A stretch of 23,939 nt of DNA from an uncultured Collinsella sp. (GTDB lineage Bacteria; Actinomycetota; Coriobacteriia; Coriobacteriales; Coriobacteriaceae): the NCBI GenBank assembly GCA_959596495.1, contig CAUFXK010000025.1, positions 1-23,939 of the forward strand, written 5' to 3'. The notes beneath the pieces were generated by a model. That model searched no databases and had not been told where the DNA came from. It worked only from the letters and a program-made list of their open reading frames with translations. Below, in pieces: positions 1 to 6,609 of the stretch (its first letter is position 1; the number at the start of each line of letters is the position of its first letter). A program made the translations under genes and the position numbers.

Positions 1-1
1 C

Positions 2-46
2 GAGGCCGAGCGCAAAATGGATTCTAAAAAACACCTTGCCAAATAG
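2..46 (+). CDS. C-terminal end of an upstream gene (partial)
   Basis: The frame that begins at base 2 reads EAERKMDSKKHLAK and stops with TAG at 44-46. The charged, lysine-rich tail looks like a genuine protein C-terminus, and it ends just before a long hairpin (60-100) and then the tRNA-Leu promoter. Only 14 residues are visible, so no family can be named. A different frame stays open to 221 but runs through the tRNA promoter, so this shorter reading is preferred. Confidence 0.35.
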   Translation, partial: EAERKMDSKKHLAK

Positions 47-59
47 GAGCGTCAGGGGG

Positions 60-100
60 AGCGATATTTTGCAGCACGAAGTGCGCAACAAAATATCGCT
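60..100. repeat. 12-bp perfect inverted repeat with inner stem
   Basis: AGCGATATTTTG (60-71) is mirrored perfectly by CAAAATATCGCT (89-100). Inside, GCAC (74-77) and GTGC (81-84) form a further small stem around GAA. No T-tract follows, so this is not a standard intrinsic terminator. It lies between the putative upstream stop codon and the tRNA-Leu promoter and could end or stabilise the upstream transcript, or be an operator. Confidence 0.6.
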
Positions 101-180
101 CATGCCCGAGGACGCGCCGGGAGGCAACACCGATTCGGGGCCGGACACACGGATTTACCTGCGCATTTACAAATTCGTAA

Positions 181-229
181 ACTTTTTTGAAAAAAGTGCT
201 TGCGCAGTTCTCAAAACATAGGTTATTAT
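181..229 (+). promoter_or_regulatory. tRNA-Leu promoter with upstream palindrome
   Basis: A 17-base palindrome, ACTTTTTTGAAAAAAGT (181-197), lies two bases before a -35-like TTGCGC (200-205). TATTAT (224-229) follows at 18-bp spacing and serves as -10. The same arrangement precedes the other two tRNA operons of the window (3653-3699 and 6352-6398), which supports it being a functional stable-RNA promoter module. The A/T tracts could act as an UP element for the RNA polymerase alpha subunit. Confidence 0.7.
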
Positions 230-286
230 CTTCCTCGTTGAACGCGCGGGTCCAACAAAACGAACTGCGAATCAACAACATAGCAT

Positions 287-376
287 GTCGGAGTGGCGGA
301 ATTGGCAGACGCGCTAGCTTGAGGTGCTAGTGACCGCTTTTTGGTCATGCGGGTTCAAGTCCCGCCTCCGACACCA
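287..376 (+). tRNA. tRNA-Leu (anticodon GAG)
   Basis: A 7-bp acceptor stem pairs GTCGGAG (287-293) with CTCCGAC (366-372), followed by A373 and an encoded CCA (374-376). The anticodon loop TTGAGGT is closed by CTAGC/GCTAG and has anticodon GAG at 321-323, which reads CUC/CUU leucine codons. A long variable arm and the T-loop GGGTTCAAGTCCC fit a class II tRNA of 90 nt. It is transcribed alone from the promoter at 181-229 and ends at the hairpin at 388-409. Confidence 0.97.
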
Positions 377-387
377 TCGCATTTGAG

Positions 388-409
388 AAGCCTCTTCGGA
401 GGCTTTTTT
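388..409 (+). terminator. Intrinsic terminator after tRNA-Leu
   Basis: AAGCCTC (388-394) pairs with GAGGCTT (399-405) around a TTCG tetraloop and runs into six Ts (404-409). The phosphatase gene starts only 27 bp later. Confidence 0.9.
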
Positions 410-435
410 GTTACCGATAGACGGTGAGGTCCACG

Positions 436-2781
436 ATGGAAACGCTTGAACGCAACGAGTGGGCAGACGTTGCCCAACTAGTCGAGATCACGAGCGATGC
501 TGTCATCATCTGCGAGCTCGACGGAACCATTCTGCATGTGAATAATCGCTTACTTGGTTTGATGTGCGAGGAACGCGCCGACGTCATCGGCGGAGATGTT
601 AAAGACGTCCTGTACTCGTCCGCTTTTGAACGTGCGACGGAACATCGTCTGCCATTTGAAACTGATGGCTCCGAGAACGAACTGATGCTCAAGCTGAGTG
701 ACGGCTCTTTTATTCCCGTCTTGGTTCGTGCGGGCTCCGTAACGCCTCCACACATCTTTGGGCACCGCGCACCACGTGTCCTGGTGGCGCTTCACAGTAT
801 CGAGGAACAGTATTCTCACGACCGGCAACTCAAGCGTGCGCTTTCGGAGCTTAGAGTGGCGAACAAGCGCCTCTCTGGCACGCTCTCGGTCATTATGAGT
901 ACCGTGGGCTCCGATGAGCTGCCCAGCCTACTTGATACCGTTTTGAACCAGCTTGTAGGAACGCTCGATGCTTCGGGTGCCGCTATCTATTTTTCTGAGA
1001 GCGGTGGTTTTAAACTTCGCGGTGTTTCCAAGGAGCTGTACGACAGCTACCTGCCTGAGTTTTTGCCGTATGGCGCTGGCATTCCGACGTATGTTCTTCG
1101 TGAGTCGCGTGCCTGTCGCTTGTCGATTCAACAGGACCTTGAGGGTGATAAGGTCGCCTCCGGTATGTTCATGGATCTGGACAATCGTTCTAAGCACCTG
1201 TTGCGCATGCAGGATATGCCTCCGTACCGCAGCGAGATCTGTCTTCCCGTTTTTTACGGTACGCAGATCCTTGGCGTGCTGGAAGTTGGTTGGAAACGCC
1301 CTCAGGCACCGCTCGCCTATGACGTTAATGTGCTCGAGGTCATTTGCGATTACCTGTCTATCCAGCTGGTCGGCATGGCATCGAGCCTTCGCTCCCGTCG
1401 CACGGCCGAGCTTGGCCGCTCGCTCAATGTCTTGCGTGACGAGTTGTTTACCTTTCTAGACGATTCCGCCGCGGCTACCCAGGCGGTATCGTCCGAGATC
1501 TGCAATATGCTCAACTGCCATTTTTGCCCTATTGAGTATGACGCCAGTCTGGATTCCTACGTCATAGATTTTGAAGGCGGCAGTCGCGTTGCTTTGCCGG
1601 ACGATCCCGAGAAGCTTTTCTTTTCCACGACGGCGCCAGCGGCACGTCTGGGGGCTGGCCCTGATGGCTTTGAGGCATCTGTTTTGGGCGGCACGAGCGC
1701 CGAGGACCTTAAACACGTCCGTATAACTCGCGTTGACGAATCGATGCCTATGGGAGGCTGGCTTAGGGCGCATGGCCTGCCTTGCCAGGGTCTCTACGTC
1801 GACGCCGGCATCGAGGCGGGGCGCCCGCGCTCTGAGGGCGATGGCAAGCACAGTAACGACGCGATCGTTCCTGCTTCTGTTGCGAAGGGCCCGACGACGC
1901 GCGCGCTGCTGCTTCGTGATGGTAGCCAAGAGCCGATTGATGACCTTGAATATGACTACTTGGTGCACTTGGCTCATGACTTTGAACTGATCTATGAAGG
2001 CGAATCTCAAAAGCGTGAGGAGCGCCATATCGCTCAGACCCTTCAGATTGGCATGAGAAATTCACTGGGGGATGTTCCGGGAATCGCCGCCGATTCGGTG
2101 TACCTGTCGGCCACGAACTCGGCGTTGGTCGGCGGCGATTTCTATACGCTCATCCGTCTTCCCGACGATTGCGCCGTCATGATTCTGGGCGATGTGTCTG
2201 GCAAAGGCATTGAGGCTGCATCGATGTCCGCGCTCGTCAAGACGGCCCTGACGGCATATGCCTGGGAGGGCGCTGGGCCGGCCCGCATGGCACGCTCCCT
2301 TAACAGCATGCTCATGGGCTTTTCAAGGGTCGAGACGTTCGTGACGGCCTTTATCGCCAAGATTGACCTTAAAGCCGGACGTGCAACGTATTGTTCGGCG
2401 GGCCATCCTCCGACCATGGTCATCAGGCCAGAGTCGATGCCGCTGGGTGGCGGCGAGGCCCGTGGGGGGGAGGTCGAGCTGCTTGGATGCCAATCGGGGG
2501 TAATCGGTGCCTTTGAGAGCATGGTATACGAGACAGGCGTGTTTACGTTCGCTCCTGGTGACATGCTATTTATGTACACCGACGGAACAATCGAAGCGCG
2601 TGACCGCTCGGGTGCTTTCTTTGGCGAGCAGCGCCTTCGCGACCTTCTGCTCTCTGTCTCGGGTGAGGGCGTGTCGGGCATTTGCGGCAAGGTCTTGGGC
2701 GAGCTTGACCGATTTACCGAATCGGCGCTGGACGATGACATTGCATTGGTGTCCCTTGAGTTTTTACGGGGTCGTTCATAG
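436..2781 (+). CDS. PAS-GAF-PP2C (SpoIIE-type) serine phosphatase
   Basis: This 781-residue protein joins an N-terminal PAS-like sensor region (about residues 12-115), a GAF-like region (about 165-315) and a C-terminal PP2C/SpoIIE phosphatase domain (about 545-781). Metal-binding motifs are visible: GGDFY with D568, GDVSGKG with D586, SAGHPP, YTDG with D716, and DDDIALV at 766-772. There is no transmembrane segment, so it is probably a cytosolic sensor. In the RsbU/SpoIIE family such enzymes dephosphorylate a STAS-domain antagonist, and the next gene encodes exactly such a domain. The ATG at 436 is chosen because GGTGAGGT (423-430) sits five bases upstream; a GTG at 424 has no ribosome site. 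No separate promoter is evident between the tRNA-Leu terminator and this start. Confidence 0.92.
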   Translation: METLERNEWADVAQLVEITSDAVIICELDGTILHVNNRLLGLMCEERADVIGGDVKDVLYSSAFERATEHRLPFETDGSENELMLKLSDGSFIPVLVRAGSVTPPHIFGHRAPRVLVALHSIEEQYSHDRQLKRALSELRVANKRLSGTLSVIMSTVGSDELPSLLDTVLNQLVGTLDASGAAIYFSESGGFKLRGVSKELYDSYLPEFLPYGAGIPTYVLRESRACRLSIQQDLEGDKVASGMFMDLDNRSKHLLRMQDMPPYRSEICLPVFYGTQILGVLEVGWKRPQAPLAYDVNVLEVICDYLSIQLVGMASSLRSRRTAELGRSLNVLRDELFTFLDDSAAATQAVSSEICNMLNCHFCPIEYDASLDSYVIDFEGGSRVALPDDPEKLFFSTTAPAARLGAGPDGFEASVLGGTSAEDLKHVRITRVDESMPMGGWLRAHGLPCQGLYVDAGIEAGRPRSEGDGKHSNDAIVPASVAKGPTTRALLLRDGSQEPIDDLEYDYLVHLAHDFELIYEGESQKREERHIAQTLQIGMRNSLGDVPGIAADSVYLSATNSALVGGDFYTLIRLPDDCAVMILGDVSGKGIEAASMSALVKTALTAYAWEGAGPARMARSLNSMLMGFSRVETFVTAFIAKIDLKAGRATYCSAGHPPTMVIRPESMPLGGGEARGGEVELLGCQSGVIGAFESMVYETGVFTFAPGDMLFMYTDGTIEARDRSGAFFGEQRLRDLLLSVSGEGVSGICGKVLGELDRFTESALDDDIALVSLEFLRGRS

Positions 2782-2859
2782 ACGACGCTGGGCGGGCTGA
2801 ATCCGTACGGTTGGGGAAACGAATGCATCGAGTGGGCTTTTTTGGGGAACCATGGTCGT

Positions 2860-3606
2860 ATGAATGAGTGGAATGACATAGTGGTTTTGACGCCACCAGG
2901 CGATATCGACATCGCCACGGTGCCTGCGCTGCGTCGGCGGTTGGATGCTTTGATTGGCCGCGGCGTGCGTCGTGTCGTCATCAACTGTCAGGCTGTTAGC
3001 TTTATCGATTCGACGGGCCTGGCATTCCTGCTTACGCGCGCTCGTGAGCTCATGAGGCGAGAAGGCCTGCTTTCGCTCGTCAATGCATCAGGTGAAGTTG
3101 TTCGCTTTTTGGAGATTGCTCGTCTTGTCGATATCCTTCATGTCGCGGGGCCGGCACGGGAGTCTATTCCCGCCATTCCGGTGGGGGAGCTGCCTCGCTG
3201 GAGTAAGAGCGTCGAGGTCCGTCAGGGTATCGAGAATCTTCCATACTACCGACATCGTATCGCCGAACTCCTTGAATCGCTTCCGTTGCGCCGTGACGAG
3301 CGCTACGATGTCGCATTGGCGTCGGGGGAGGCGCTGGGTAATGCCTATGACCATGCGGGCGGTATCGGGTGCGTCCTGACGGTTCAGGCCTATAGCGATC
3401 GCGTTGTGGTTGAGGTGCTTGATCGAGGTGCCGGCTATTCTATCGATGAAACGAGCGAACCGGTCGCATCAGAGGAGCGCGGCCGTGGTATCAAGCTTAT
3501 GCGTATGCTCGTCGATAACGTGGAGGTTGCTCGTCGTACGGACGGCGCCGGCACGCGCGTGCAGATGGTGAAGCTGTTTAGCGGAGCGCTGGAATCGTGT
3601 GCCTAG
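2860..3606 (+). CDS. STAS domain-HATPase (anti-sigma kinase-like) fusion
   Basis: This 248-residue protein has an N-terminal STAS (anti-sigma antagonist) domain, residues 1-100, with the phosphorylatable-serine motif FIDSTG (S51). A C-terminal GHKL/HATPase domain of RsbW/SpoIIAB type (about 120-245) carries the N-box EALGNAYDHA (157-166), G1 motif DRGAGY (188-193) and G2 motif RGRGIKLM (207-214). These two activities are normally separate, opposing proteins of a partner-switching pathway, so the fusion is notable. With the phosphatase 78 bp upstream it completes a kinase/antagonist/phosphatase set; no sigma factor gene lies nearby. The ATG at 2860 is chosen because it begins right at the STAS fold, with GGGGAA about ten bases upstream. 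A TTG at 2842 in the same frame is possible. Confidence 0.9.
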   Translation: MNEWNDIVVLTPPGDIDIATVPALRRRLDALIGRGVRRVVINCQAVSFIDSTGLAFLLTRARELMRREGLLSLVNASGEVVRFLEIARLVDILHVAGPARESIPAIPVGELPRWSKSVEVRQGIENLPYYRHRIAELLESLPLRRDERYDVALASGEALGNAYDHAGGIGCVLTVQAYSDRVVVEVLDRGAGYSIDETSEPVASEERGRGIKLMRMLVDNVEVARRTDGAGTRVQMVKLFSGALESCA

Positions 3607-3652
3607 CCAATCGCTTTAGCGCGTTTAGCTACTAAGAACATGCGGCAGACAA

Positions 3653-3699
3653 GTTTTTTGAAAAAAGTACTTGCGTCTTTTGGACAACTCGCGTAAATT
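3653..3699 (+). promoter_or_regulatory. Promoter of the tRNA-Gly/Cys/Gly cluster
   Basis: GTTTTTTGAAAAAAGT (3653-3668) is followed after two bases by -35 TTGCGT (3671-3676). A 17-bp spacer leads to -10 TAAATT (3694-3699), and the tRNA begins at 3712. It matches the layouts before tRNA-Leu and the second Gly/Val operon. Confidence 0.7.
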
Positions 3700-3711
3700 A
3701 ATAACCCGCAA

Positions 3712-3787
3712 GCGGACATGGCTCAGTTGGTAGAGCACAACCTTGCCAAGGTTGGGGTCGCGGGTTCGAGCCCCGTTGTCCGCTCCA
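3712..3787 (+). tRNA. tRNA-Gly (anticodon GCC), copy 1
   Basis: The acceptor stem GCGGACA (3712-3718) pairs with TGTCCGC (3777-3783), followed by T3784 and an encoded CCA. The anticodon stem CAACC/GGTTG encloses TTGCCAA, with GCC at 3745-3747. The 76-nt gene is identical to the copies at 3938 and 6411. It is first in a cluster with tRNA-Cys and a second tRNA-Gly. Confidence 0.97.
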
Positions 3788-3797
3788 TTGCATTTCC

Positions 3798-3820
3798 GGA
3801 CCGTTTAGGCGGTCCTTTTT
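3798..3820 (+). terminator. Hairpin and T-tract between tRNA-Gly and tRNA-Cys
   Basis: GGACCG (3798-3803) pairs with CGGTCC (3810-3815) and is followed by TTTTT. It has intrinsic-terminator form but lies inside the tRNA cluster with only 35 bp between tRNAs. It may therefore attenuate or process the transcript rather than fully end it. Confidence 0.65.
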
Positions 3821-3821
3821 C

Positions 3822-3895
3822 GGCGAAGTGGCCAAGTGGTAAGGCAGAGGCCTGCAAAGCCTTTACCCCCGGTTCGAATCCGGGCTTCGCCTCCA
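3822..3895 (+). tRNA. tRNA-Cys (anticodon GCA)
   Basis: The acceptor stem GGCGAAG (3822-3828) pairs with CTTCGCC (3885-3891), then T3892 and an encoded CCA. The anticodon GCA is at 3854-3856 within GAGGC-CTGCAAA-GCCTT. The T-arm CCCGGTTCGAATCCGGG is canonical. Length is 74 nt. Confidence 0.97.
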
Positions 3896-3904
3896 GGCAA
3901 CATC

Positions 3905-3930
3905 CGGGCGCTCCGGCGCCCGTTTTGTTT
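3905..3930 (+). terminator. Terminator-like hairpin after tRNA-Cys
   Basis: CGGGCGC (3905-3911) pairs with GCGCCCG (3916-3922) around a four-base loop and is followed by TTTTGTTT. The next tRNA starts only eight bases later. Confidence 0.75.
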
Positions 3931-3937
3931 TACATAT

Positions 3938-4013
3938 GCGGACATGGCTCAGTTGGTAGAGCACAACCTTGCCAAGGTTGGGGTCGCGGGTTCGAGCCCC
4001 GTTGTCCGCTCCA
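3938..4013 (+). tRNA. tRNA-Gly (anticodon GCC), copy 2
   Basis: This gene is identical in all 76 bases to the copy at 3712-3787. The anticodon GCC is at 3971-3973 and CCA is encoded at 4011-4013. Its last 18 bases recur at 4183-4200. Confidence 0.97.
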
Positions 4014-4022
4014 AACGCAGCA

Positions 4023-4051
4023 GCCCGACTACTACGGTAGCCGGGCATTTT
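4023..4051 (+). terminator. Terminator after tRNA-Gly copy 2
   Basis: GCCCG-A-CTAC (4023-4032) pairs with GTAG-C-CGGGC (4037-4046) around a TACG loop, with one A/C mismatch. ATTTT follows (4047-4051). Confidence 0.6.
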
Positions 4052-4066
4052 CGTACCCATCGCTTG

Positions 4067-4094
4067 GGCTCGAACCCGAGAGGGAGCGAGCGTT
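4067..4094 (+). repeat. 28-bp dispersed repeat, copy 1
   Basis: This segment and 4412-4439 agree in 26 of 28 positions. The shared start GGCTCGAACCCGAG resembles a tRNA T-arm. Both copies lie in the non-coding stretch around the tRNA-Gly remnant. Their role is unknown. Confidence 0.6.
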
Positions 4095-4176
4095 AAGCAA
4101 ACGCGGAGCGTTTGTAGCGAGCTGGCGAGGACGCCGGCAGGCGGCCGAAGCCGGTGCGGATCCGCAAAGCGGATAC

Positions 4177-4200
4177 GCGGACGCCCCGTTGTCCGCTCCA
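4177..4200 (+). pseudogene. tRNA-Gly remnant (acceptor stem and 3' end only)
   Basis: Bases 4183-4200 repeat the last 18 bases of tRNA-Gly exactly, including the CCA. They are preceded directly by GCGGAC (4177-4182), the first six bases of the same tRNA. It reads as a tRNA-Gly with about 52 internal bases deleted. The alternative is an att-like duplication of the 3' end, with GCGGAC matching by chance in a GCGGA-rich stretch. A good terminator follows at 4209-4235, where one for a full tRNA would be expected. Confidence 0.6.
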
Positions 4201-4208
4201 ACTATCTT

Positions 4209-4235
4209 ACGCGGTTCTAACGAACCGCGTTTTTT
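4209..4235 (+). terminator. Intrinsic terminator closing the tRNA cluster
   Basis: ACGCGGTTC (4209-4217) pairs perfectly with GAACCGCGT (4222-4230) around TAAC. Six Ts follow (4230-4235). Confidence 0.9.
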
Positions 4236-4246
4236 GTTGACGCTGC

Positions 4247-4346
4247 GCGGGCCCCGGGCACCCCATCTTGCCCCTCAATCGTCGGTCGCGTACATAAAGT
4301 ACGCTTCCCTCCTCTTTCGCGGCAACCTGGGGCACCCGGAGCCCGC
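4247..4346. repeat. Imperfect long inverted repeat with nested hairpin
   Basis: The arm at 4247-4264 mirrors 4329-4346 with three mismatches in 18 positions, and partial pairing continues inward to 4272/4321. At the centre GCGTAC (4288-4293) pairs perfectly with GTACGC (4299-4304) around ATAAA. No coding signal is seen. It may be a dispersed intergenic repeat of this lineage. Confidence 0.55.
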
Positions 4347-4411
4347 TCGCTGTCGTGGCCGGGGGAGTAAGTCTTCCGTTCTTTTCACTAATCGATCGAT
4401 TCGTCCCAGGA

Positions 4412-4439
4412 GGCTCGAGCCCGAGAGGGGGCGAGCGTT
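4412..4439 (+). repeat. 28-bp dispersed repeat, copy 2
   Basis: This is the partner of 4067-4094, with two A-to-G differences. It ends about 97 bp before the alpha-glucosidase start. Nothing else is recognised between the inverted repeat and that gene. Confidence 0.6.
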
Positions 4440-4535
4440 TGGGGCGTGGCTGCGGCGTTGATTGCCGTGAATGTCAGCTTTGGGCGTATCATCGTGGGCA
4501 TCTCGCAAAACCTCGTTGCAAGGGAGGCGCACCCC

Positions 4536-6269
4536 ATGGCTACAGAAAAGTCCTCTTCGCGCTCATGGATGTCCGATGCCGCGATTTATCAAATCTACCC
4601 GCGCTCGTTTAAGGATTCGACTGGTTCGGGTCTGGGCGATATCGCGGGCATTACCCAGCAGATGGACTATCTTGAGCGGCTGGGTATCGAGGCCATCTGG
4701 CTGAGCCCGTTTTACCCATCGCCTCTTGTTGATGGCGGCTATGATGTGGCGGGCTACTGCGATGTCGACCCACGTCTCGGGTCGCTTGACGACTTCGATG
4801 ACATGATCGCTGCGGCTCACGCGCACGGCATCAAGGTCATCGTCGACATCGTGCCCAACCATTCGTCCAACCAGCACCCCTGGTTCAAAGCCGCTCTTGC
4901 CGCCGGCCCCGGATCACCCGAGCGCGCCCGTTATATCTTCCGCGATGGTCGCGGCGAGCACGGCGAGCTGCCTCCCACCAATTGGAATGCCAACTTTGGT
5001 GGCCCCGCCTGGACGCGCGTCGCGGACGGTCAGTGGTATCTGCACATGTTTACGCCCGAGCAGCCGGACTTTGACTGGTCGTGTCCCGAGGTTCATGCGT
5101 TCTTTTGCGACGTCCTGGCGTTTTGGAGCGATCGAGGCGTCGATGGCTTTCGCATTGATGTGGCGCACGGTCTCGCCAAGGATCTCGACCGCGATGACCT
5201 CGACCGGTGGCATCTCGCCGAGGGCGATGACATGGTTGAGGACGGCACCCATCCGCTGTGGGACCGCAACGAGGTCCATGAGATCTATCGCGAGTGGCGC
5301 CGCGTGTTCGACCGTTATGATCCGCCGCGCAGCGCCGTTGCCGAGGCGTGGGTTCTGCCCGAGCGCCAGTATCTCTACGCACGCCCCAGCGAGCTTGGCC
5401 AGACATTCAACTTTGAGTTCGCCAAGGCCACTTGGACCTATGATGACATGCACGCTGCAATCGAGAGGGGCTTGAAGGCAGCTATAGAATCCGATTCCGC
5501 CTCGACCTGGGTACTCTCCAACCACGACGTGCCGCGCGTGGCGACACGCTATGCCCTGCCGCAAATCAAGGCGACGCGCTACCATCAGATTGTGCTCGAC
5601 TGGCTCTTACGCGACGGGTCGTCTTATGACGAGGACCGTGAACTCGGCGAGCGCCGCGCGCGGGCGGCCCTTTTGCTCGAGCTGGCGCTTCCGGGCTCGG
5701 CATACGTGTATCAGGGTGAGGAGCTCGGCCTTTTTGAGGTGGCTGACATTCCGTGGGCTGCACTCGAAGATCCTACTGCGACCAATACGCACGGACCGAA
5801 GCGCGAGAAGGGGCGCGACGGCTGCCGTGTGCCCCTGCCGTGGGTGGCGGCGGACGATCCCGCGCAGGGCGGATCGTTTGGGTTTTCACCGGCGGACGCC
5901 GATGCGGCGCCCCATCTGCCGCAGCCTGCATGGTTTTCCGATTACGCTGCCGATAGGGAAGAAGCGGACCCGACATCGATGCTTGCGCTCTATCGTGACG
6001 CCCTCTGGCTGCGGCGCAAGCTGCGCGGGTGCGCCAACGATCTCGCGTGGCTCGATCTTGACGGGCGCACCGGCCTTGCGGATGGTGCCGAGGGCGCTGA
6101 GGGCGGCGTCATCGCCTATCGCCGCGACAACGGCTGGGCGTGTGTGACGAACTTCGGTGCAGCACCCGTGGAGCTGCCGGCGGGCAGGGTCCTGCTCACC
6201 TCATCACCGCTTGCAGACGGCAGGCTCGCGCAGGACAGTTCTGCCTGGATCATGCTCGCTGAGTTGTAG
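4536..6269 (+). CDS. GH13 alpha-glucosidase (oligo-1,6-glucosidase type)
   Basis: This 577-residue cytosolic enzyme of glycoside hydrolase family 13 should release glucose from short alpha-glucans or alpha-glucosides. The four conserved regions are visible: DIVPNH (D104, N108, H109), GFRIDVAHG with the nucleophile D208, EAW with the acid/base E270, and SNHD with D331. The start of the barrel, IYQIYPRSFKDSTG, and the length are usual for the family. No signal peptide is present, so the substrate must be imported or made inside the cell. The ATG at 4536 is chosen for AGGGAGG (4521-4527) eight bases upstream. No transporter or regulator lies beside it. Exact linkage specificity (alpha-1,4, alpha-1,6 or sucrose-like) cannot be read from the sequence. 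Confidence 0.92.
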   Translation: MATEKSSSRSWMSDAAIYQIYPRSFKDSTGSGLGDIAGITQQMDYLERLGIEAIWLSPFYPSPLVDGGYDVAGYCDVDPRLGSLDDFDDMIAAAHAHGIKVIVDIVPNHSSNQHPWFKAALAAGPGSPERARYIFRDGRGEHGELPPTNWNANFGGPAWTRVADGQWYLHMFTPEQPDFDWSCPEVHAFFCDVLAFWSDRGVDGFRIDVAHGLAKDLDRDDLDRWHLAEGDDMVEDGTHPLWDRNEVHEIYREWRRVFDRYDPPRSAVAEAWVLPERQYLYARPSELGQTFNFEFAKATWTYDDMHAAIERGLKAAIESDSASTWVLSNHDVPRVATRYALPQIKATRYHQIVLDWLLRDGSSYDEDRELGERRARAALLLELALPGSAYVYQGEELGLFEVADIPWAALEDPTATNTHGPKREKGRDGCRVPLPWVAADDPAQGGSFGFSPADADAAPHLPQPAWFSDYAADREEADPTSMLALYRDALWLRRKLRGCANDLAWLDLDGRTGLADGAEGAEGGVIAYRRDNGWACVTNFGAAPVELPAGRVLLTSSPLADGRLAQDSSAWIMLAEL

Positions 6270-6351
6270 GGGCCTCTTGCGGCGAGTTTGCGTTTGCCTG
6301 CGCTTTCCGTGGTGGCTGATGTCTTCGCGAGGTTCGCGAGGGCGTCGCAAA

Positions 6352-6398
6352 ACTTTTCAAAAAAAGTTCTTGCATAGGATGCGGGTATCACGTAAGAT
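6352..6398 (+). promoter_or_regulatory. Promoter of the tRNA-Gly/tRNA-Val operon
   Basis: ACTTTTCAAAAAAAGT (6352-6367) is followed after two bases by -35 TTGCAT (6370-6375). A 17-bp spacer leads to -10 TAAGAT (6393-6398). This is the third instance of the tRNA promoter layout. The palindrome is slightly degenerate here. Confidence 0.7.
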
Positions 6399-6410
6399 TA
6401 ATCCCCGTAA

Positions 6411-6486
6411 GCGGACATGGCTCAGTTGGTAGAGCACAACCTTGCCAAGGTTGGGGTCGCGGGTTCGAGCCCCGTTGTCCGCTCCA
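6411..6486 (+). tRNA. tRNA-Gly (anticodon GCC), copy 3
   Basis: All 76 bases are identical to the copies at 3712 and 3938, including the encoded CCA (6484-6486). Only three bases separate it from tRNA-Val, so the two are cotranscribed. Confidence 0.97.
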
Positions 6487-6489
6487 TTT

Positions 6490-6564
6490 GGGCGTTTAGC
6501 TCAGGGGGAGAGCGCTTCCCTGACACGGAAGAGGTCAGAAGTTCAAATCTTCTAACGCCCACCA
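6490..6564 (+). tRNA. tRNA-Val (anticodon GAC)
   Basis: The acceptor stem GGGCGTT (6490-6496) pairs with AACGCCC (6554-6560), followed by A6561 and an encoded CCA. The anticodon loop CTGACAC, closed by CTTCC/GGAAG, gives GAC at 6522-6524. Length is 75 nt. Confidence 0.97.
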
Positions 6565-6572
6565 AATGTTCG

Positions 6573-6609
6573 CAGCTCAGAGGCTATGTCCTCTGGGCTG
6601 TTTTGTTTT
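6573..6609 (+). terminator. Terminator after tRNA-Val
   Basis: CAGCTCAGAGG (6573-6583) pairs with CCTCTGGGCTG (6590-6600), with one T/G pair, around a six-base loop. TTTTGTTTT follows. Confidence 0.88.

Noticed and set aside
36..221. 61-residue open frame at the left edge
   Set aside because: It runs through the 60-100 hairpin and the tRNA-Leu promoter, has no ribosome site and ends inside the -35/-10 spacer.
3863..4201. Minus-strand frame containing NGARTRDPNLGKVVLYQLS
   Set aside because: It is antisense translation of tRNA-Gly and tRNA-Cys, a common annotation error.
3718..4461. Long forward frame over the tRNA cluster, starting MAQLVEHNLAKVG
   Set aside because: This is the well-known false translation of tRNA-Gly; the frame only spans tRNA genes and their repeats.
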